Shown one piece after another: positions 18,153 through 26,706 of a stretch of 57,719 bases of DNA. Numbering within the stretch: the first letter of the stretch is position 1; each line of letters starts with the position of its first letter. Position numbers and translations under genes: made by a program. Below the pieces are notes generated by a model that saw nothing but the letters and a program-made list of their open reading frames with translations, was not told the origin of the DNA and did not search any database. The stretch lies in contig CAMCES010000009.1 in the NCBI GenBank assembly GCA_945873925.1, forward strand, positions 1-57,719, in the 5' to 3' direction. The DNA comes from Bordetella parapertussis. GTDB taxonomy: Bacteria; Pseudomonadota; Gammaproteobacteria; Burkholderiales; Burkholderiaceae_C.

Positions 18153-18691
18153 GCCAATTCAACTTGTTGCCATGGCGCGAGCAAATGCGAGCCAAGACCA
18201 TGCGTCGCTGGCGTTGGGGTGTGTGGTTGGTGTGTCTGCTGTCGACCGGCACAGTGCTCGTCTTGCACCAACTCCTGAGCGCGTGGCATCAACCTGTGCG
18301 CTTGCAAGTGCAGGCGGGGCTGCAAGCCCGAGCCGAGTTGGAAGCGGCCTTGGCCGAGCAGTCTGTCTGGCAGGCACGTCAACAGCAGGTCGTGCAGGTG
18401 CAGCGTCACTGGGCCCAGTGGCAATCCCAACAGGCGCAAGCCTGGCAGGTGTTGCAGCAGGTGTTGTCCTTGTCGCCCCACGGTATCCAGCTCGAGCGCT
18501 TGGGCTGGCGCGATCAGCAGGTGCAGTTGTCTGGCTGGGCCATCGGTTCTGAGCATGTGCAAGCTTGGCAAGATGCCTTGCAAGCCCAGCGCTTGGAGAT
18601 GCAGACCTTGACCTGGCGAGACCAAGACGGCTTGGCATGTCGCCAGCAGCGGTTTGCCTTGCAGTGGCGCAGCCTTGGGAGGTCATCATGA
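18149..18691 (+). CDS. PilN/HofN-like inner-membrane pilus assembly protein
   Basis: 180 residues. It begins SQFNLLPWRE, matching the INLLPWRE motif with which PilN docks to PilM. A single membrane helix follows (about 26-46), then a glutamine-rich, probably coiled-coil segment (about 52-100) and a small alpha/beta periplasmic domain. It overlaps genes on both sides by four bases. With the PilO-like part of the next protein it would form the alignment complex that links the inner membrane to the secretin. Confidence 0.85.
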   Translation: MSQFNLLPWREQMRAKTMRRWRWGVWLVCLLSTGTVLVLHQLLSAWHQPVRLQVQAGLQARAELEAALAEQSVWQARQQQVVQVQRHWAQWQSQQAQAWQVLQQVLSLSPHGIQLERLGWRDQQVQLSGWAIGSEHVQAWQDALQAQRLEMQTLTWRDQDGLACRQQRFALQWRSLGRSS

Positions 18692-19686
18692 GCGGCTGGC
18701 CGGGTCGGTCGCCTTGGCCGCAGTGGCGCAGCCACTGGCATGTGTTGCATGCCTGGCCTTGCTTGGCGCAAGTGTTGTTGTTGAGCGCGGCCTGCATCTG
18801 GCTGACCGGCTTGGGCAGTTTCTACCTGTCGGCCGACTTGTGGCATGCCTGGTGGCAGCACCCGCAATCCGAGCAAGCCATGAACGCGCACCTGGCAACA
18901 CTGCGCGCGCAGTTGCAACAGCAGCGGGCGCAAGCAAAGGCATTGGAGGCTTTACCGCACCCCTCTGGCTTGGCTTGGCCGGCCTGGCAAACCTGGCCTG
19001 CATCCGCGGTCAGCGATGTCAGCGCGGCCGTGCAACTGGCCCAACAGCATGGCCTGCAGGCCCAGCGGGTCAACGACCATCAATCGCAATGGCGTGGCAA
19101 CTTGCCTGAGCTGTTGGCGGCGTGGCATCAACTGCCCGAGCGGCTGCCGCGCCACCGGGTGCAGGCTTTCGAGTTGGCACGCCTGCCAGACCCGGCGCCC
19201 GATCCAGCCAAGCCAGCGCGACCATGGCTGCAACTCGACATCACCTGGGCCCCAGCGGCTGCTTTGGCAAGCGGGGAAGGTCTGCGAGCGGTCACCCAGC
19301 CAAACCCTGTTGTTGCAGCGCCGCCTTCGCATCTGCCTCTCCCATCTGGCCATCAGGTTTGGCATAACCCGTTCGCGGTCCATGGTTTGCGCCTGGCCTT
19401 GCCGCCTCAGGCCGCCGCATGGCTGGCTGGGCAAGCGCCTGGGCAGGCCCGTGCGTTGGAAGAACATGCCTGGGTGGGCATGCTGTCGCAGCAAGGCAAG
19501 CAGCGCGCATTGGTGCGCATCCAGGGACAGGTTCAGGCGCTGGTGGTGGGTCAGGCGTGGGGTCAAAACTGGGGTCGGGTGGTGGAGATTGCGCCAGACC
19601 ACCTGGTGCTGCAGGAATGGCACCCCCAAGCACCGGGGCAATGGCAGTCAAGGCGGGTTCGGTTTCCCGGGCAGGGCAAACCATGA
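18688..19686 (+). CDS. Apparent PilO-PilP fusion protein
   Basis: 332 residues in one uninterrupted frame. Residues 1-195 look like PilO: short cytoplasmic tail, membrane helix about 25-47, coiled coil 58-90, then an alpha/beta domain. A proline-rich linker (about 196-225) follows. Residues 226-332 look like PilP: NPF at 227-229, then a beta domain with WVGMLSQQGKQRALVRI, VGQAWGQNWGRVVEI and HLVLQEW, in line with the PilP GxxxGxNxGRV pattern. PilP is normally a separate lipoprotein that bridges PilNO and the PilQ secretin; here no lipobox exists and the PilP part would be tethered through the PilO helix. Four-base overlaps join it to the genes on both sides. Confidence 0.75.
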   Translation: MSGWPGRSPWPQWRSHWHVLHAWPCLAQVLLLSAACIWLTGLGSFYLSADLWHAWWQHPQSEQAMNAHLATLRAQLQQQRAQAKALEALPHPSGLAWPAWQTWPASAVSDVSAAVQLAQQHGLQAQRVNDHQSQWRGNLPELLAAWHQLPERLPRHRVQAFELARLPDPAPDPAKPARPWLQLDITWAPAAALASGEGLRAVTQPNPVVAAPPSHLPLPSGHQVWHNPFAVHGLRLALPPQAAAWLAGQAPGQARALEEHAWVGMLSQQGKQRALVRIQGQVQALVVGQAWGQNWGRVVEIAPDHLVLQEWHPQAPGQWQSRRVRFPGQGKP

Positions 19687-20972
19687 AGCGGCAGACATTG
19701 GTCTGGCTGATGGGCAAGCTGCTGGGCTGCATGGTCAGCATGGCCGTGGCCCAAACCCCGGCAAGCATGTTCAGCGGCGCACCGATCAGCATGCAGTTTC
19801 AACAGATCGAACTGCGCACTGCGCTGCAACTGATTGCTGATTTCAGTGGCTTGAACCTGGTGGTCTCCGACAGCGTGAACGGCAACCTGAGCTTGCGGCT
19901 GCAAGATGTGCCTTGGGACCAGGCTTTGCACACCATTTTGCAAACCAAGGGTTTGGGGCAACAGCGCCAGGGGACGGTGCTGTGGGTGGCACCGTTGGCA
20001 GAGTTGGCTGCCAGAGAAAAGCAGTTGTTGGAGAGCCGCAGCGCCATGCAGGTGTTGGAACCCCTGCAGACCCAGGCCTTTGCACTCAACCACGCCCGGG
20101 CGGTTGACGTGTTGGGGGCGTTGATGGCTGGCGGTTCATCGCCAACAGGCGCAGCCGCGCCCCGCTTGCTGAGTGCGCGCGGCAGCGCCATGACAGATGC
20201 ACGCACCAACCAGTTGTTTGTCACCGACATTGCCGAGCGCTTGCAACAAGTCGCGCAACTGATCGAGCGGGTTGACGTGGCGCAGAGACAGGTGTTGATC
20301 GAGGCGCGCATCGTTGAGGCATCCGACAACTTTGCCTCTTCCTTGGGTGTGCGCTTGGCGGTCAACAGCGGCACGCCCAACATCAACCTGCCGGCCAGCC
20401 CTTTGCAGGCTGCTCAAGCGCCGCAGGTGGCGCTGAGTTTGTTCAATGCCAGTCACAGCCAACGCTTGGGTGTGGAGTTGTCTGCCCTGGAGGCGCAGGG
20501 TTTGGGGCGGGTGGTGGCCAGTCCGCGCTTGGTCACCGCCGACCAAGCCAAAGCGGTGATCGAGCAAGGCACGGAATTGCCCTACACCTTGGCCGGTGCC
20601 AATGGGGTCACATCGATCGCATTTCGCAAAGCCAATTTGCGCTTGGAGGTCACGCCACAGATCACGCCCGAGGGCAGCATCACCATGCGACTGGAAGTGC
20701 ACAAAGACAGTGTCGGTCAAAGCACGCCCGCAGGCTTTGCGATTGACACCAAGCATGTCAGTACCCAGGTGCGGGTTGAAGACGGCGGCACGGTGATGAT
20801 TGGCGGCATTTATGAGACCAGCCACAACGACAACCGCGCCGGCGTGCCAGGCTTGCGTGACCTGCCGGGTTGGTCTTGGTTGTTTGGCAACCGCAGCCAT
20901 CGGCAGCAAAAGCAAGAGCTGCTGATATTCCTAAGCCCTAAAATGCTTGAGCAAGGTGCCCCTGCACCTTGA
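19683..20972 (+). CDS. PilQ/HofQ-like secretin (short form)
   Basis: 429 residues from the ATG overlapping the previous stop. A signal peptide ends near residue 24. An N0-type domain (about 35-95, with LRTALQLIADFSGLNLVVSD) is followed by a NolW/N1-type region (about 105-175) and the secretin beta domain (about 185-425), ending with VPGLRDLPGWSWLFGNR and LLIFLSP. The peptidoglycan-binding AMIN domains of full PilQ are absent, so it resembles enteric HofQ. It would form the outer-membrane pore for a type IV pilus or DNA-uptake filament. No pilin or motor ATPase genes lie nearby. The 3' end overlaps aroK. Confidence 0.9.
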   Translation: MKRQTLVWLMGKLLGCMVSMAVAQTPASMFSGAPISMQFQQIELRTALQLIADFSGLNLVVSDSVNGNLSLRLQDVPWDQALHTILQTKGLGQQRQGTVLWVAPLAELAAREKQLLESRSAMQVLEPLQTQAFALNHARAVDVLGALMAGGSSPTGAAAPRLLSARGSAMTDARTNQLFVTDIAERLQQVAQLIERVDVAQRQVLIEARIVEASDNFASSLGVRLAVNSGTPNINLPASPLQAAQAPQVALSLFNASHSQRLGVELSALEAQGLGRVVASPRLVTADQAKAVIEQGTELPYTLAGANGVTSIAFRKANLRLEVTPQITPEGSITMRLEVHKDSVGQSTPAGFAIDTKHVSTQVRVEDGGTVMIGGIYETSHNDNRAGVPGLRDLPGWSWLFGNRSHRQQKQELLIFLSPKMLEQGAPAP

Positions 20973-21519
20973 GAAAGCATCTATCGTGTTGGCATTGGTG
21001 GGCATGCCGGGCAGCGGCAAATCAACGGTTGGACGGCAACTCGCGCGCAAATTGGGCGTGGGCTTTGTCGATGCCGACCAGGTGATTGAGTTGCGCATCG
21101 CTGGCAGAATCCGCGAATTTTTTGAGCGTGAGGGCGAACCCGCTTTTCGCGACATGGAGTCCCAGGTGCTCGACGACATGACCCGCACCGCTTGCGGTGT
21201 GCTGGCAACCGGCGGCGGAGCGGTCTTGCGCGAAACCAACCGCAGCCTGTTGCGCGAGCGCACCCATGTGATCTACCTGCGGGTCACCCCCGATGAGCTT
21301 TACCGCCGACTGCGACACGACACACAACGCCCCTTGCTGCAGGTGGGAGACCCAAAAGCCAAACTGCTCGAGCTGTTCGAGCAGCGCGACCCCAGTTACC
21401 AAGCCGCTGCCCATTTCGTGATCGAAACCAACCGCCCCCGTATCCCAACCATGGTCAACATGATCATGAGCCAACTCGAACTCGCGGGCTTGCTGCCCAT
21501 AGAAACACCGACCACATGA
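20947..21519 (+). CDS. aroK: Shikimate kinase
   Basis: 190 residues if translation starts at the TTG at 20947; a GTG at 20956 is an alternative, and no ATG precedes the P-loop. The ATP-binding GMPGSGKST (about 19-27), the shikimate-binding DADQVIE and the GGGAVLRETNR motif are all present. The enzyme phosphorylates shikimate in aromatic amino acid synthesis. It starts inside the end of the secretin gene and ends with an ATGA overlap on aroB. The pilQ/hofQ-aroK-aroB order is conserved in beta- and gammaproteobacteria. Confidence 0.96.
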   Translation: MSKVPLHLEKASIVLALVGMPGSGKSTVGRQLARKLGVGFVDADQVIELRIAGRIREFFEREGEPAFRDMESQVLDDMTRTACGVLATGGGAVLRETNRSLLRERTHVIYLRVTPDELYRRLRHDTQRPLLQVGDPKAKLLELFEQRDPSYQAAAHFVIETNRPRIPTMVNMIMSQLELAGLLPIETPTT

Positions 21520-22625
21520 GCAGTCCCCGCCCCGGTCCCAGCGCAGGCCAGGTCAGCATCGACTTGGGTGAGCGCAGCTATGCCATCCAAATCGCACCCG
21601 GTTTGTTGGAAGCCCCGACCGCTTGGCAAGGCCTGCCCCGGGCTGCGGCCGCGTTGATCGTCACCAACGAGACGGTCGCCCCTCTTTACCTGGCGGGTTT
21701 GCAAGCGTCCTTACAGCCGCATTACGCCCAGGTGCATGTGTGCACCTTGCCTGATGGCGAGGTCTTCAAAACCTGGGAAAGCCTGCAACGGATCTTCGAT
21801 GCCTTGCTCAGCCATGCCTGCGACCGCAAGACGGTGTTGTTTGCTTTGGGGGGCGGCGTCATCGGCGACATCACCGGTTTTGCCGCTGCGTGTTACATGC
21901 GCGGCGTGCCCTTTGTACAGGTGCCCACCACCTTGCTCGCGCAAGTCGATTCATCGGTGGGCGGTAAAACCGCAATCAACCACCCGCTGGGCAAAAACAT
22001 GGTGGGCGCCTTCTACCAACCCGAGCGGGTGGTGTGTGACCTCAGCACCCTGCAGAGCTTGCCAGCGCGTGAATTGAGCGCCGGCTTGGCCGAGGTGATC
22101 AAGTACGGGCCGATCGCCGACATGGTTTTCCTTGACTGGATTGAGCAGCACATGGGCGACTTGCTGGCGCGCGATCCGCAGGCCTTGACCCAAGCGGTGC
22201 AACGCAGCTGTGAAATCAAAGCGCATGTGGTCAGCCAAGACGAGCGCGAAGCTGGCTTGCGGGCGATATTGAATTTCGGCCACACCTTTGGTCACGCGAT
22301 CGAGGCCGGCTTGGGTTTCGGCGTTTGGTTGCATGGCGAGGCGGTTGGGTGCGGCATGGTGATGGCCGCGCGTTTATCCCAGCGTTTGGGTTTGGTGGAC
22401 GCGGCCTTTGCCGATCGACTCACCGCTTTGATCGCCCATGCGGGACTGCCCACGGTGGGACCCAACCTGGGTGTCGAGGCTTACTTGCACCATATGCGGG
22501 TGGACAAAAAAGCCGAGGGCGGCGATATCCGTTTTGTGCTGATCGACCCGCCCGGCAGCGCCAAGCTGCGCGGTGCGCCTGACGCCTTGGTGAGCGAGGT
22601 TTTGCAAGCCTGTTGCCAGGCATGA
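21516..22625 (+). CDS. aroB: 3-Dehydroquinate synthase
   Basis: 369 residues, normal length. It forms dehydroquinate from DAHP, the second shikimate-pathway step, using NAD and a divalent metal. Family segments are easy to see: ALGGGVIGDITGFAAACYMR (about 109-128, NAD binding), VPTTLLAQVDSSVGGKTAIN (about 136-155), LAEVIKYG, and the metal-binding histidines in NFGHTFGHAIE and WLHGEAV. It overlaps aroK upstream and the dgt gene downstream by four bases each, so all three are probably translationally coupled. Confidence 0.98.
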   Translation: MSSPRPGPSAGQVSIDLGERSYAIQIAPGLLEAPTAWQGLPRAAAALIVTNETVAPLYLAGLQASLQPHYAQVHVCTLPDGEVFKTWESLQRIFDALLSHACDRKTVLFALGGGVIGDITGFAAACYMRGVPFVQVPTTLLAQVDSSVGGKTAINHPLGKNMVGAFYQPERVVCDLSTLQSLPARELSAGLAEVIKYGPIADMVFLDWIEQHMGDLLARDPQALTQAVQRSCEIKAHVVSQDEREAGLRAILNFGHTFGHAIEAGLGFGVWLHGEAVGCGMVMAARLSQRLGLVDAAFADRLTALIAHAGLPTVGPNLGVEAYLHHMRVDKKAEGGDIRFVLIDPPGSAKLRGAPDALVSEVLQACCQA

Positions 22626-23800
22626 CCGGCAACTTGTTGGGCTTGCCGGTACCGGTTTCAGCAACTGGTTTGGCGGTTTTTGCCTGCAACCCCTTGCATT
22701 CCCGAGGCCGCCGCCACCCCGAACCCGCTGCCCCTACCCGCAACGCTTTCCAGCGCGACCGTGACCGTATCGTCCACTCCACCGCGTTTCGCCGCTTGGT
22801 CTACAAAACGCAGGTGTTTTTGAACCATGAAGGCGATTTGTTTCGCACCCGTTTGACCCATTCTTTGGAAGTTGCCCAACTCGGCCGGTCCTTGGCCCGG
22901 GTACTCGGCTTGCACGAGGACTTGGTCGAGGCGATCGCCTTGGCGCACGACCTGGGCCACACGCCGTTTGGCCATGCTGGACAAGATGCCTTGAACGAAT
23001 GCATGGCGCCTTACGGCGGCTTTGAGCATAACTTGCAAAGCCTGCGCGTGGTCGATGGTTTGGAGGAACGCTACCCCCAGTTCGACGGCTTGAACCTGTG
23101 TTTTGAAACCCGTGAAGGCATTTTGAAGCACTGCTCTCAAAGCAATGCGCAGATGCTCGAGGCGCTCGAACCAGGCGGCGTGGCCGCTCGGTTTTTGCAC
23201 AAAAGCCAACCCAGCTTGGAGGCGCAGTTGTGCAATATCGCCGATGAAATGGCCTACAACGCGCACGACATCGACGACGGCGTGCGCTCAGGCTTGATCA
23301 GCATGGCGCAACTGAGCGAAGTGCCTTTGTTTGACAACTACCGCCTGCAAGTGCAGGCAGCATTCCCGGCCTTGTCTGGTCGGCGTTTGCTGTACGAGAG
23401 CATTCGCCGCATGTTGAGTGACCAGGTGTATGACGTGTTGCAAACCACCCAAGCCGCTTTGCAAGCCCATGCGCCCGCCAGCGCGGACGAGGTTCGGCGC
23501 ATGCCTGCCTTGGTGCAGTTCAGTGCCGTGATGAAAGCCCAATCCACCGAGCTCAAAAGTTTTTTGCTGCACCAGTTGTACCGCCATCCCCAGGTGTTGC
23601 AGACCACCGAATGGGCCAAGCAGGTGGTGCGCGAGTTGTTCCAGGCCTACTTGGACAAGCCGCAAGCACTGCCCGAAGGCCATGCCCACCGTGCCGATGT
23701 GCCACGCGCGGTCGCCGATTACATTGCAGGCATGACCGACCGTTTTGCCAGTCGCGAGCATGCACGCTTGGCATCTCCCTTGCCCGCCCCTTCCCACTGA
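22622..23800 (+). CDS. dgt: Deoxyguanosinetriphosphate triphosphohydrolase-like protein
   Basis: 392 residues from the ATG overlapping the aroB stop. The HD-domain metal site is visible as RTRLTHSLEVAQ (first His), AHDLGHTPFGH (His-Asp) and the later NIADEMAYNAHDIDD. Proteins of this group cut dNTPs to nucleoside and triphosphate in the cytoplasm; the short form typical of many proteobacteria is of uncertain substrate. The aroB-dgt arrangement is common in Burkholderiales. The next gene starts 11 bases after its stop. Confidence 0.93.
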   Translation: MTGNLLGLPVPVSATGLAVFACNPLHSRGRRHPEPAAPTRNAFQRDRDRIVHSTAFRRLVYKTQVFLNHEGDLFRTRLTHSLEVAQLGRSLARVLGLHEDLVEAIALAHDLGHTPFGHAGQDALNECMAPYGGFEHNLQSLRVVDGLEERYPQFDGLNLCFETREGILKHCSQSNAQMLEALEPGGVAARFLHKSQPSLEAQLCNIADEMAYNAHDIDDGVRSGLISMAQLSEVPLFDNYRLQVQAAFPALSGRRLLYESIRRMLSDQVYDVLQTTQAALQAHAPASADEVRRMPALVQFSAVMKAQSTELKSFLLHQLYRHPQVLQTTEWAKQVVRELFQAYLDKPQALPEGHAHRADVPRAVADYIAGMTDRFASREHARLASPLPAPSH

Positions 23801-23811
23801 CAACCCACGCC

Positions 23812-24378
23812 ATGTCCCCAAGCCTGCAGACCGACCAAGCCGCCGTGGCCGATACCCAGCAATGGCTTCACCAAGCGGTGATTGGACTGAACCTGTGCCC
23901 CTTTGCCAAAGCAGTCGTGGCCAAAGGGCAGGTGCGTTATGTCGTCTGCCAAGCAGCTGACCCCGAGGCGGTGTTGCAAGTGTTGCAAACCGAGTTGCAA
24001 CACCTGGCCCATGCCGACCCTGCTGAGTTGGACACCACTTTGCTGATTGCCCCGCAATTGCTACCGGATTTTTTGGATTTCAATGCATTCTTGTTGGACT
24101 GCGAATCGGTGCTGCAGTCACTCGACCTCGATGGTGTTTTGCAAATCGCCGACTTTCACCCGCGCTACCAATTCGCAGGTGTGGACCCGCAAGACATCAG
24201 CAACTTCACCAACCGCGCGCCGCATCCCACCTTGCACCTTTTGCGTGAGGACAGCATCGACAAAGCGGTGGCGGCGTTCCCGAGTGCAGCGGCGATTTAC
24301 GACACCAACATCGCCACCTTGCAGGATCTGGGGCACACCGGCTGGGCAGCGTTGCAGTTGCCCCAACCCAAGCCATGA
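23812..24378 (+). CDS. DUF1415 family protein, function unknown
   Basis: 188 residues from the ATG at 23812; upstream in-frame codons fall inside dgt and are not protein-like. Conserved-looking features of the DUF1415 family are WLHQAVIGLNLCPFAK near the N-terminus, the central HPRYQFAGVDPQDISNFTNR and the RAPHPTLHLLREDSI segment. It has no signal peptide or membrane helix. No catalytic role is established for the family that I know of. It ends in an ATGA overlap with a methyltransferase gene. Confidence 0.85.
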   Translation: MSPSLQTDQAAVADTQQWLHQAVIGLNLCPFAKAVVAKGQVRYVVCQAADPEAVLQVLQTELQHLAHADPAELDTTLLIAPQLLPDFLDFNAFLLDCESVLQSLDLDGVLQIADFHPRYQFAGVDPQDISNFTNRAPHPTLHLLREDSIDKAVAAFPSAAAIYDTNIATLQDLGHTGWAALQLPQPKP

Positions 24379-25274
24379 AAAACCAAATTCAAACGGCACC
24401 TGACAAAGACACTTGGCCCCCCGAGGTGCGCCTTGGGCAATCCCTTGAGCTGTTGAAAGCCCTGCACATCCTCACGCGTGAGGGCAAGCTCAACCAGGAT
24501 TCCCGCCGCAAACTCAAGCAGGTCTACCACCTGTTCCAGTTCATCGAAAAGCCACTCTTGGCGATGCTGGCTGACAGGCAAGCGCTGGGCGACACCCGAC
24601 CGCTGGTGTTGGCCGACCATGGCGCGGGCAAGTCATATTTGGGTTTCATCATCCACGACCTGTTTTTCAAGCCCCAAGCGCTGCAGCACGGGCGCGCTGT
24701 CGGGCAGGTGATTGGCATCGAAACCCGCGCCGAGTTGGTGACTGCATCGCAACAACTGGCCGATCAATTGGGTTTCGCCCAAGGCATGCGTTTCGTCAAC
24801 GCCAGTGTCAGCGAGGCCACCCATGACCAAGCCGTGCCCAGCCAGGTCGATATGGTGACCGCGCTGCACGCCTGTGACACCGCCACCGACGACGCGATCG
24901 CGTTCGGTTTGGCCAAGCATGCCCAGTTCATGGCCCTGGTGCCGTGTTGCCAAGCCGAGGTGGCCAGCCACCTGCGCGCCCACAAGGCGCTGAATTTGTC
25001 GCGCACTCCCTTGGCCGAGTTGTGGCGTCACCCCTTGCACACCCGCGAAATCGGCAGCCAACTCACCAATGTCTTGCGTTGTCTGTTGCTTGAAGCCCAG
25101 GGCTACCAAGTCACGGTCACCGAGCTGGTGGGCTGGGAGCACAGCCTGAAAAACGAACTGATCCTGGCGCACTACACCGGGCAGAAAAAGCCAAGCGCCG
25201 CCCAACGTCTGCAGGCCTTGCTCGAGGTGTTTGGCTTGACCAGCCTAAATGGGCGCTTCAATTCTCATAAATGA
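24375..25274 (+). CDS. SAM-dependent methyltransferase, Methyltransferase_32 type
   Basis: 299 residues. An N-terminal helical region (about 15-75) precedes a Rossmann-type methyltransferase domain with the motif LADHGAGKSYLGFII (about 77-91), GIETRAELV (about 115), the LHACDTATDDAI segment (about 172-183) and PCCQAE (about 197). The HACD...PCCQ pattern resembles the GSTCD/METTL25-like methyltransferase family. The substrate is unknown; RNA or protein are both possible. It is the last gene of the chain beginning with the pilM-like gene, overlapping the DUF1415 gene by four bases. Confidence 0.8.
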   Translation: MKNQIQTAPDKDTWPPEVRLGQSLELLKALHILTREGKLNQDSRRKLKQVYHLFQFIEKPLLAMLADRQALGDTRPLVLADHGAGKSYLGFIIHDLFFKPQALQHGRAVGQVIGIETRAELVTASQQLADQLGFAQGMRFVNASVSEATHDQAVPSQVDMVTALHACDTATDDAIAFGLAKHAQFMALVPCCQAEVASHLRAHKALNLSRTPLAELWRHPLHTREIGSQLTNVLRCLLLEAQGYQVTVTELVGWEHSLKNELILAHYTGQKKPSAAQRLQALLEVFGLTSLNGRFNSHK

Positions 25275-25341
25275 ATATTTTTGTATTCCAAATAATGCAC
25301 TGGTGAGTTAACCTGCGTTGCTCACACGGTTTGGGCTGCGC

Positions 25342-26295
25342 ATGAACATTTTGGTCACCGGGGCCTTTGGCAACATTGGCATCAGCACCTTGCAGGCTTT
25401 GGCAGGGCGTGGTCACCGTCTGCGTTGTTTCGATTTGCCCTTGCGCCTCAATCGCCGCTTGGCGCGCCTGCATGCTCCGGCCTGTGAGGTCGTGTGGGGC
25501 GATGTGCGGCGTTTTGTCGATCTACAAAAAGCCGTCAAAGACCAAGACCTGGTCATTCATTTGGCCGCCTTGATCCCTGAGCTGTCCCATACCGGGGAGC
25601 ACAGCGAGGTCGATCCCGCGCTCGCCTACGAGGTCAATGTCGGCGGCATGCGCCAACTGATTTTGGCGGTTTCCACCATGCCCAAGCCTGCGCGCATCCT
25701 CTTCACCTCCACCCTGCATGTGTACGGGCAGACCCAACAGCTGCCGCCGCCACGAACCGTTGACAGCCCGCTGCAGCCGGTGGAGGGCTATGCCAGCCAA
25801 AAAGTCATCGCTGAGCAACTGCTTCGTTCCAGCGGCTTGACATGGTCGGTGTTTCGCTTGGGTGCGGCCATTCCGGTCAAAGTGATTTTTGACAAAGCCA
25901 TGTTTTTGATTCCACCCTCGAACCGGCTCGAATTTGTCCATACCTTGGATGTGGGTGTCGCCTTGGCCAACGCGGTGGACCAACCCGCCATCTGGGGCAA
26001 GGTCTGGTTGATTGGTGGCGGGCCGCGTTGCCAACTCACCTACGGGCAAATGCTGGACAAAGTCATGGCTTTGCTGGGACAAGCCCCGTTACCCGCCCAG
26101 TGGTTCAAGCAAACCGACTACAGCGTCGATTGGTTAGACACCTCGGCCAGCCAAGCTCTGTTGCAGTACCAGCAGCGCACCTTCGGCGATTACGTTGAAA
26201 CATTGCGTGAGCGATTTGGCCCTTGGCTGAACTGGGTGCGGCGCCTGCGGCCTTTGGTGCGGGCGGCTTTATGGGCCCGTTCAGTCTTGCCCTAG
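25342..26295 (+). CDS. NAD(P)-dependent epimerase/dehydratase (extended SDR)
   Basis: 317 residues from the ATG at 25342. A glycine-rich NAD(P) site TGAFGNIG starts at residue 6, and HLAALIPELSHTGE (about 79) is the usual second-strand region. The catalytic triad appears as FTSTLHVYG and YASQK (Tyr-x3-Lys), typical of extended short-chain dehydrogenases acting on nucleotide sugars or similar. The last 50 residues are basic and hydrophobic (FGPWLNWVRRLRPLVRAALWA), suggesting membrane contact. The substrate is unknown. Its 3' end overlaps the convergent thioredoxin-like gene by 15 bases. Confidence 0.85.
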   Translation: MNILVTGAFGNIGISTLQALAGRGHRLRCFDLPLRLNRRLARLHAPACEVVWGDVRRFVDLQKAVKDQDLVIHLAALIPELSHTGEHSEVDPALAYEVNVGGMRQLILAVSTMPKPARILFTSTLHVYGQTQQLPPPRTVDSPLQPVEGYASQKVIAEQLLRSSGLTWSVFRLGAAIPVKVIFDKAMFLIPPSNRLEFVHTLDVGVALANAVDQPAIWGKVWLIGGGPRCQLTYGQMLDKVMALLGQAPLPAQWFKQTDYSVDWLDTSASQALLQYQQRTFGDYVETLRERFGPWLNWVRRLRPLVRAALWARSVLP

Positions 26296-26652
26296 GGTCA
26301 ACAAGCCTGGCACCACCGCCAACCACTCTGGGTCTGTTGTGAGCGGCAAGTGACCAGCCAAGGCCACTTGGCAGATGCGTTGCAAGGTGTCCAAATGGGG
26401 CAACACGGTGCCTGCAAAGCAGGCTTGTCTTTGTGCATTGACCAACAGCAGCGTGGGAAAGTTTTCAATGTCCAGGCCTTGCAGCAGCTCGTCTTGTTCT
26501 TCCACGTCGACCCACACAAACCGCGCTTGCGGCATGTCTTTGGCGAGTTGGTCAAACAAGGGTTGGTATTCGCGGCAAGTGCCACACCACTGCGCGCACA
26601 GACACATCACCCAGAGCTGGGGTGAGGTTGGCAGTGAAGCGGGCGTGGGCAT
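26281..26652 (-). CDS. Thioredoxin-like protein
   Basis: 123 residues with the thioredoxin fold and active site WCGTC (Cys23, Cys26), followed by VWVDVEEQDEL and the cis-proline segment IENFPTLLLV (about 59-68). There is no signal peptide, so it is probably cytoplasmic. GT between the cysteines rather than GP suggests a redox potential different from classical thioredoxin. The gene stands alone on the minus strand; its partner is unknown. Confidence 0.85.
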   Translation of the reverse strand: MPTPASLPTSPQLWVMCLCAQWCGTCREYQPLFDQLAKDMPQARFVWVDVEEQDELLQGLDIENFPTLLLVNAQRQACFAGTVLPHLDTLQRICQVALAGHLPLTTDPEWLAVVPGLLTLGQD

Positions 26653-26675
26653 GTTGCACGAATGTTAAGGCACGC

Positions 26676-26688
26676 GCTCAGAGCGCTT
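26676..26688. repeat. short GC palindrome before the Y1 transposase
   Basis: GCGCT-CAG-AGCGC: a perfect 5-bp stem with a 3-base loop, 18 bases upstream of the transposase start and just upstream of the divergent thioredoxin-like gene. It is REP-like in size and position, but short enough to be chance. Confidence 0.3.
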
Positions 26689-26706
26689 GAGCGATAACAT
26701 GCGCCC

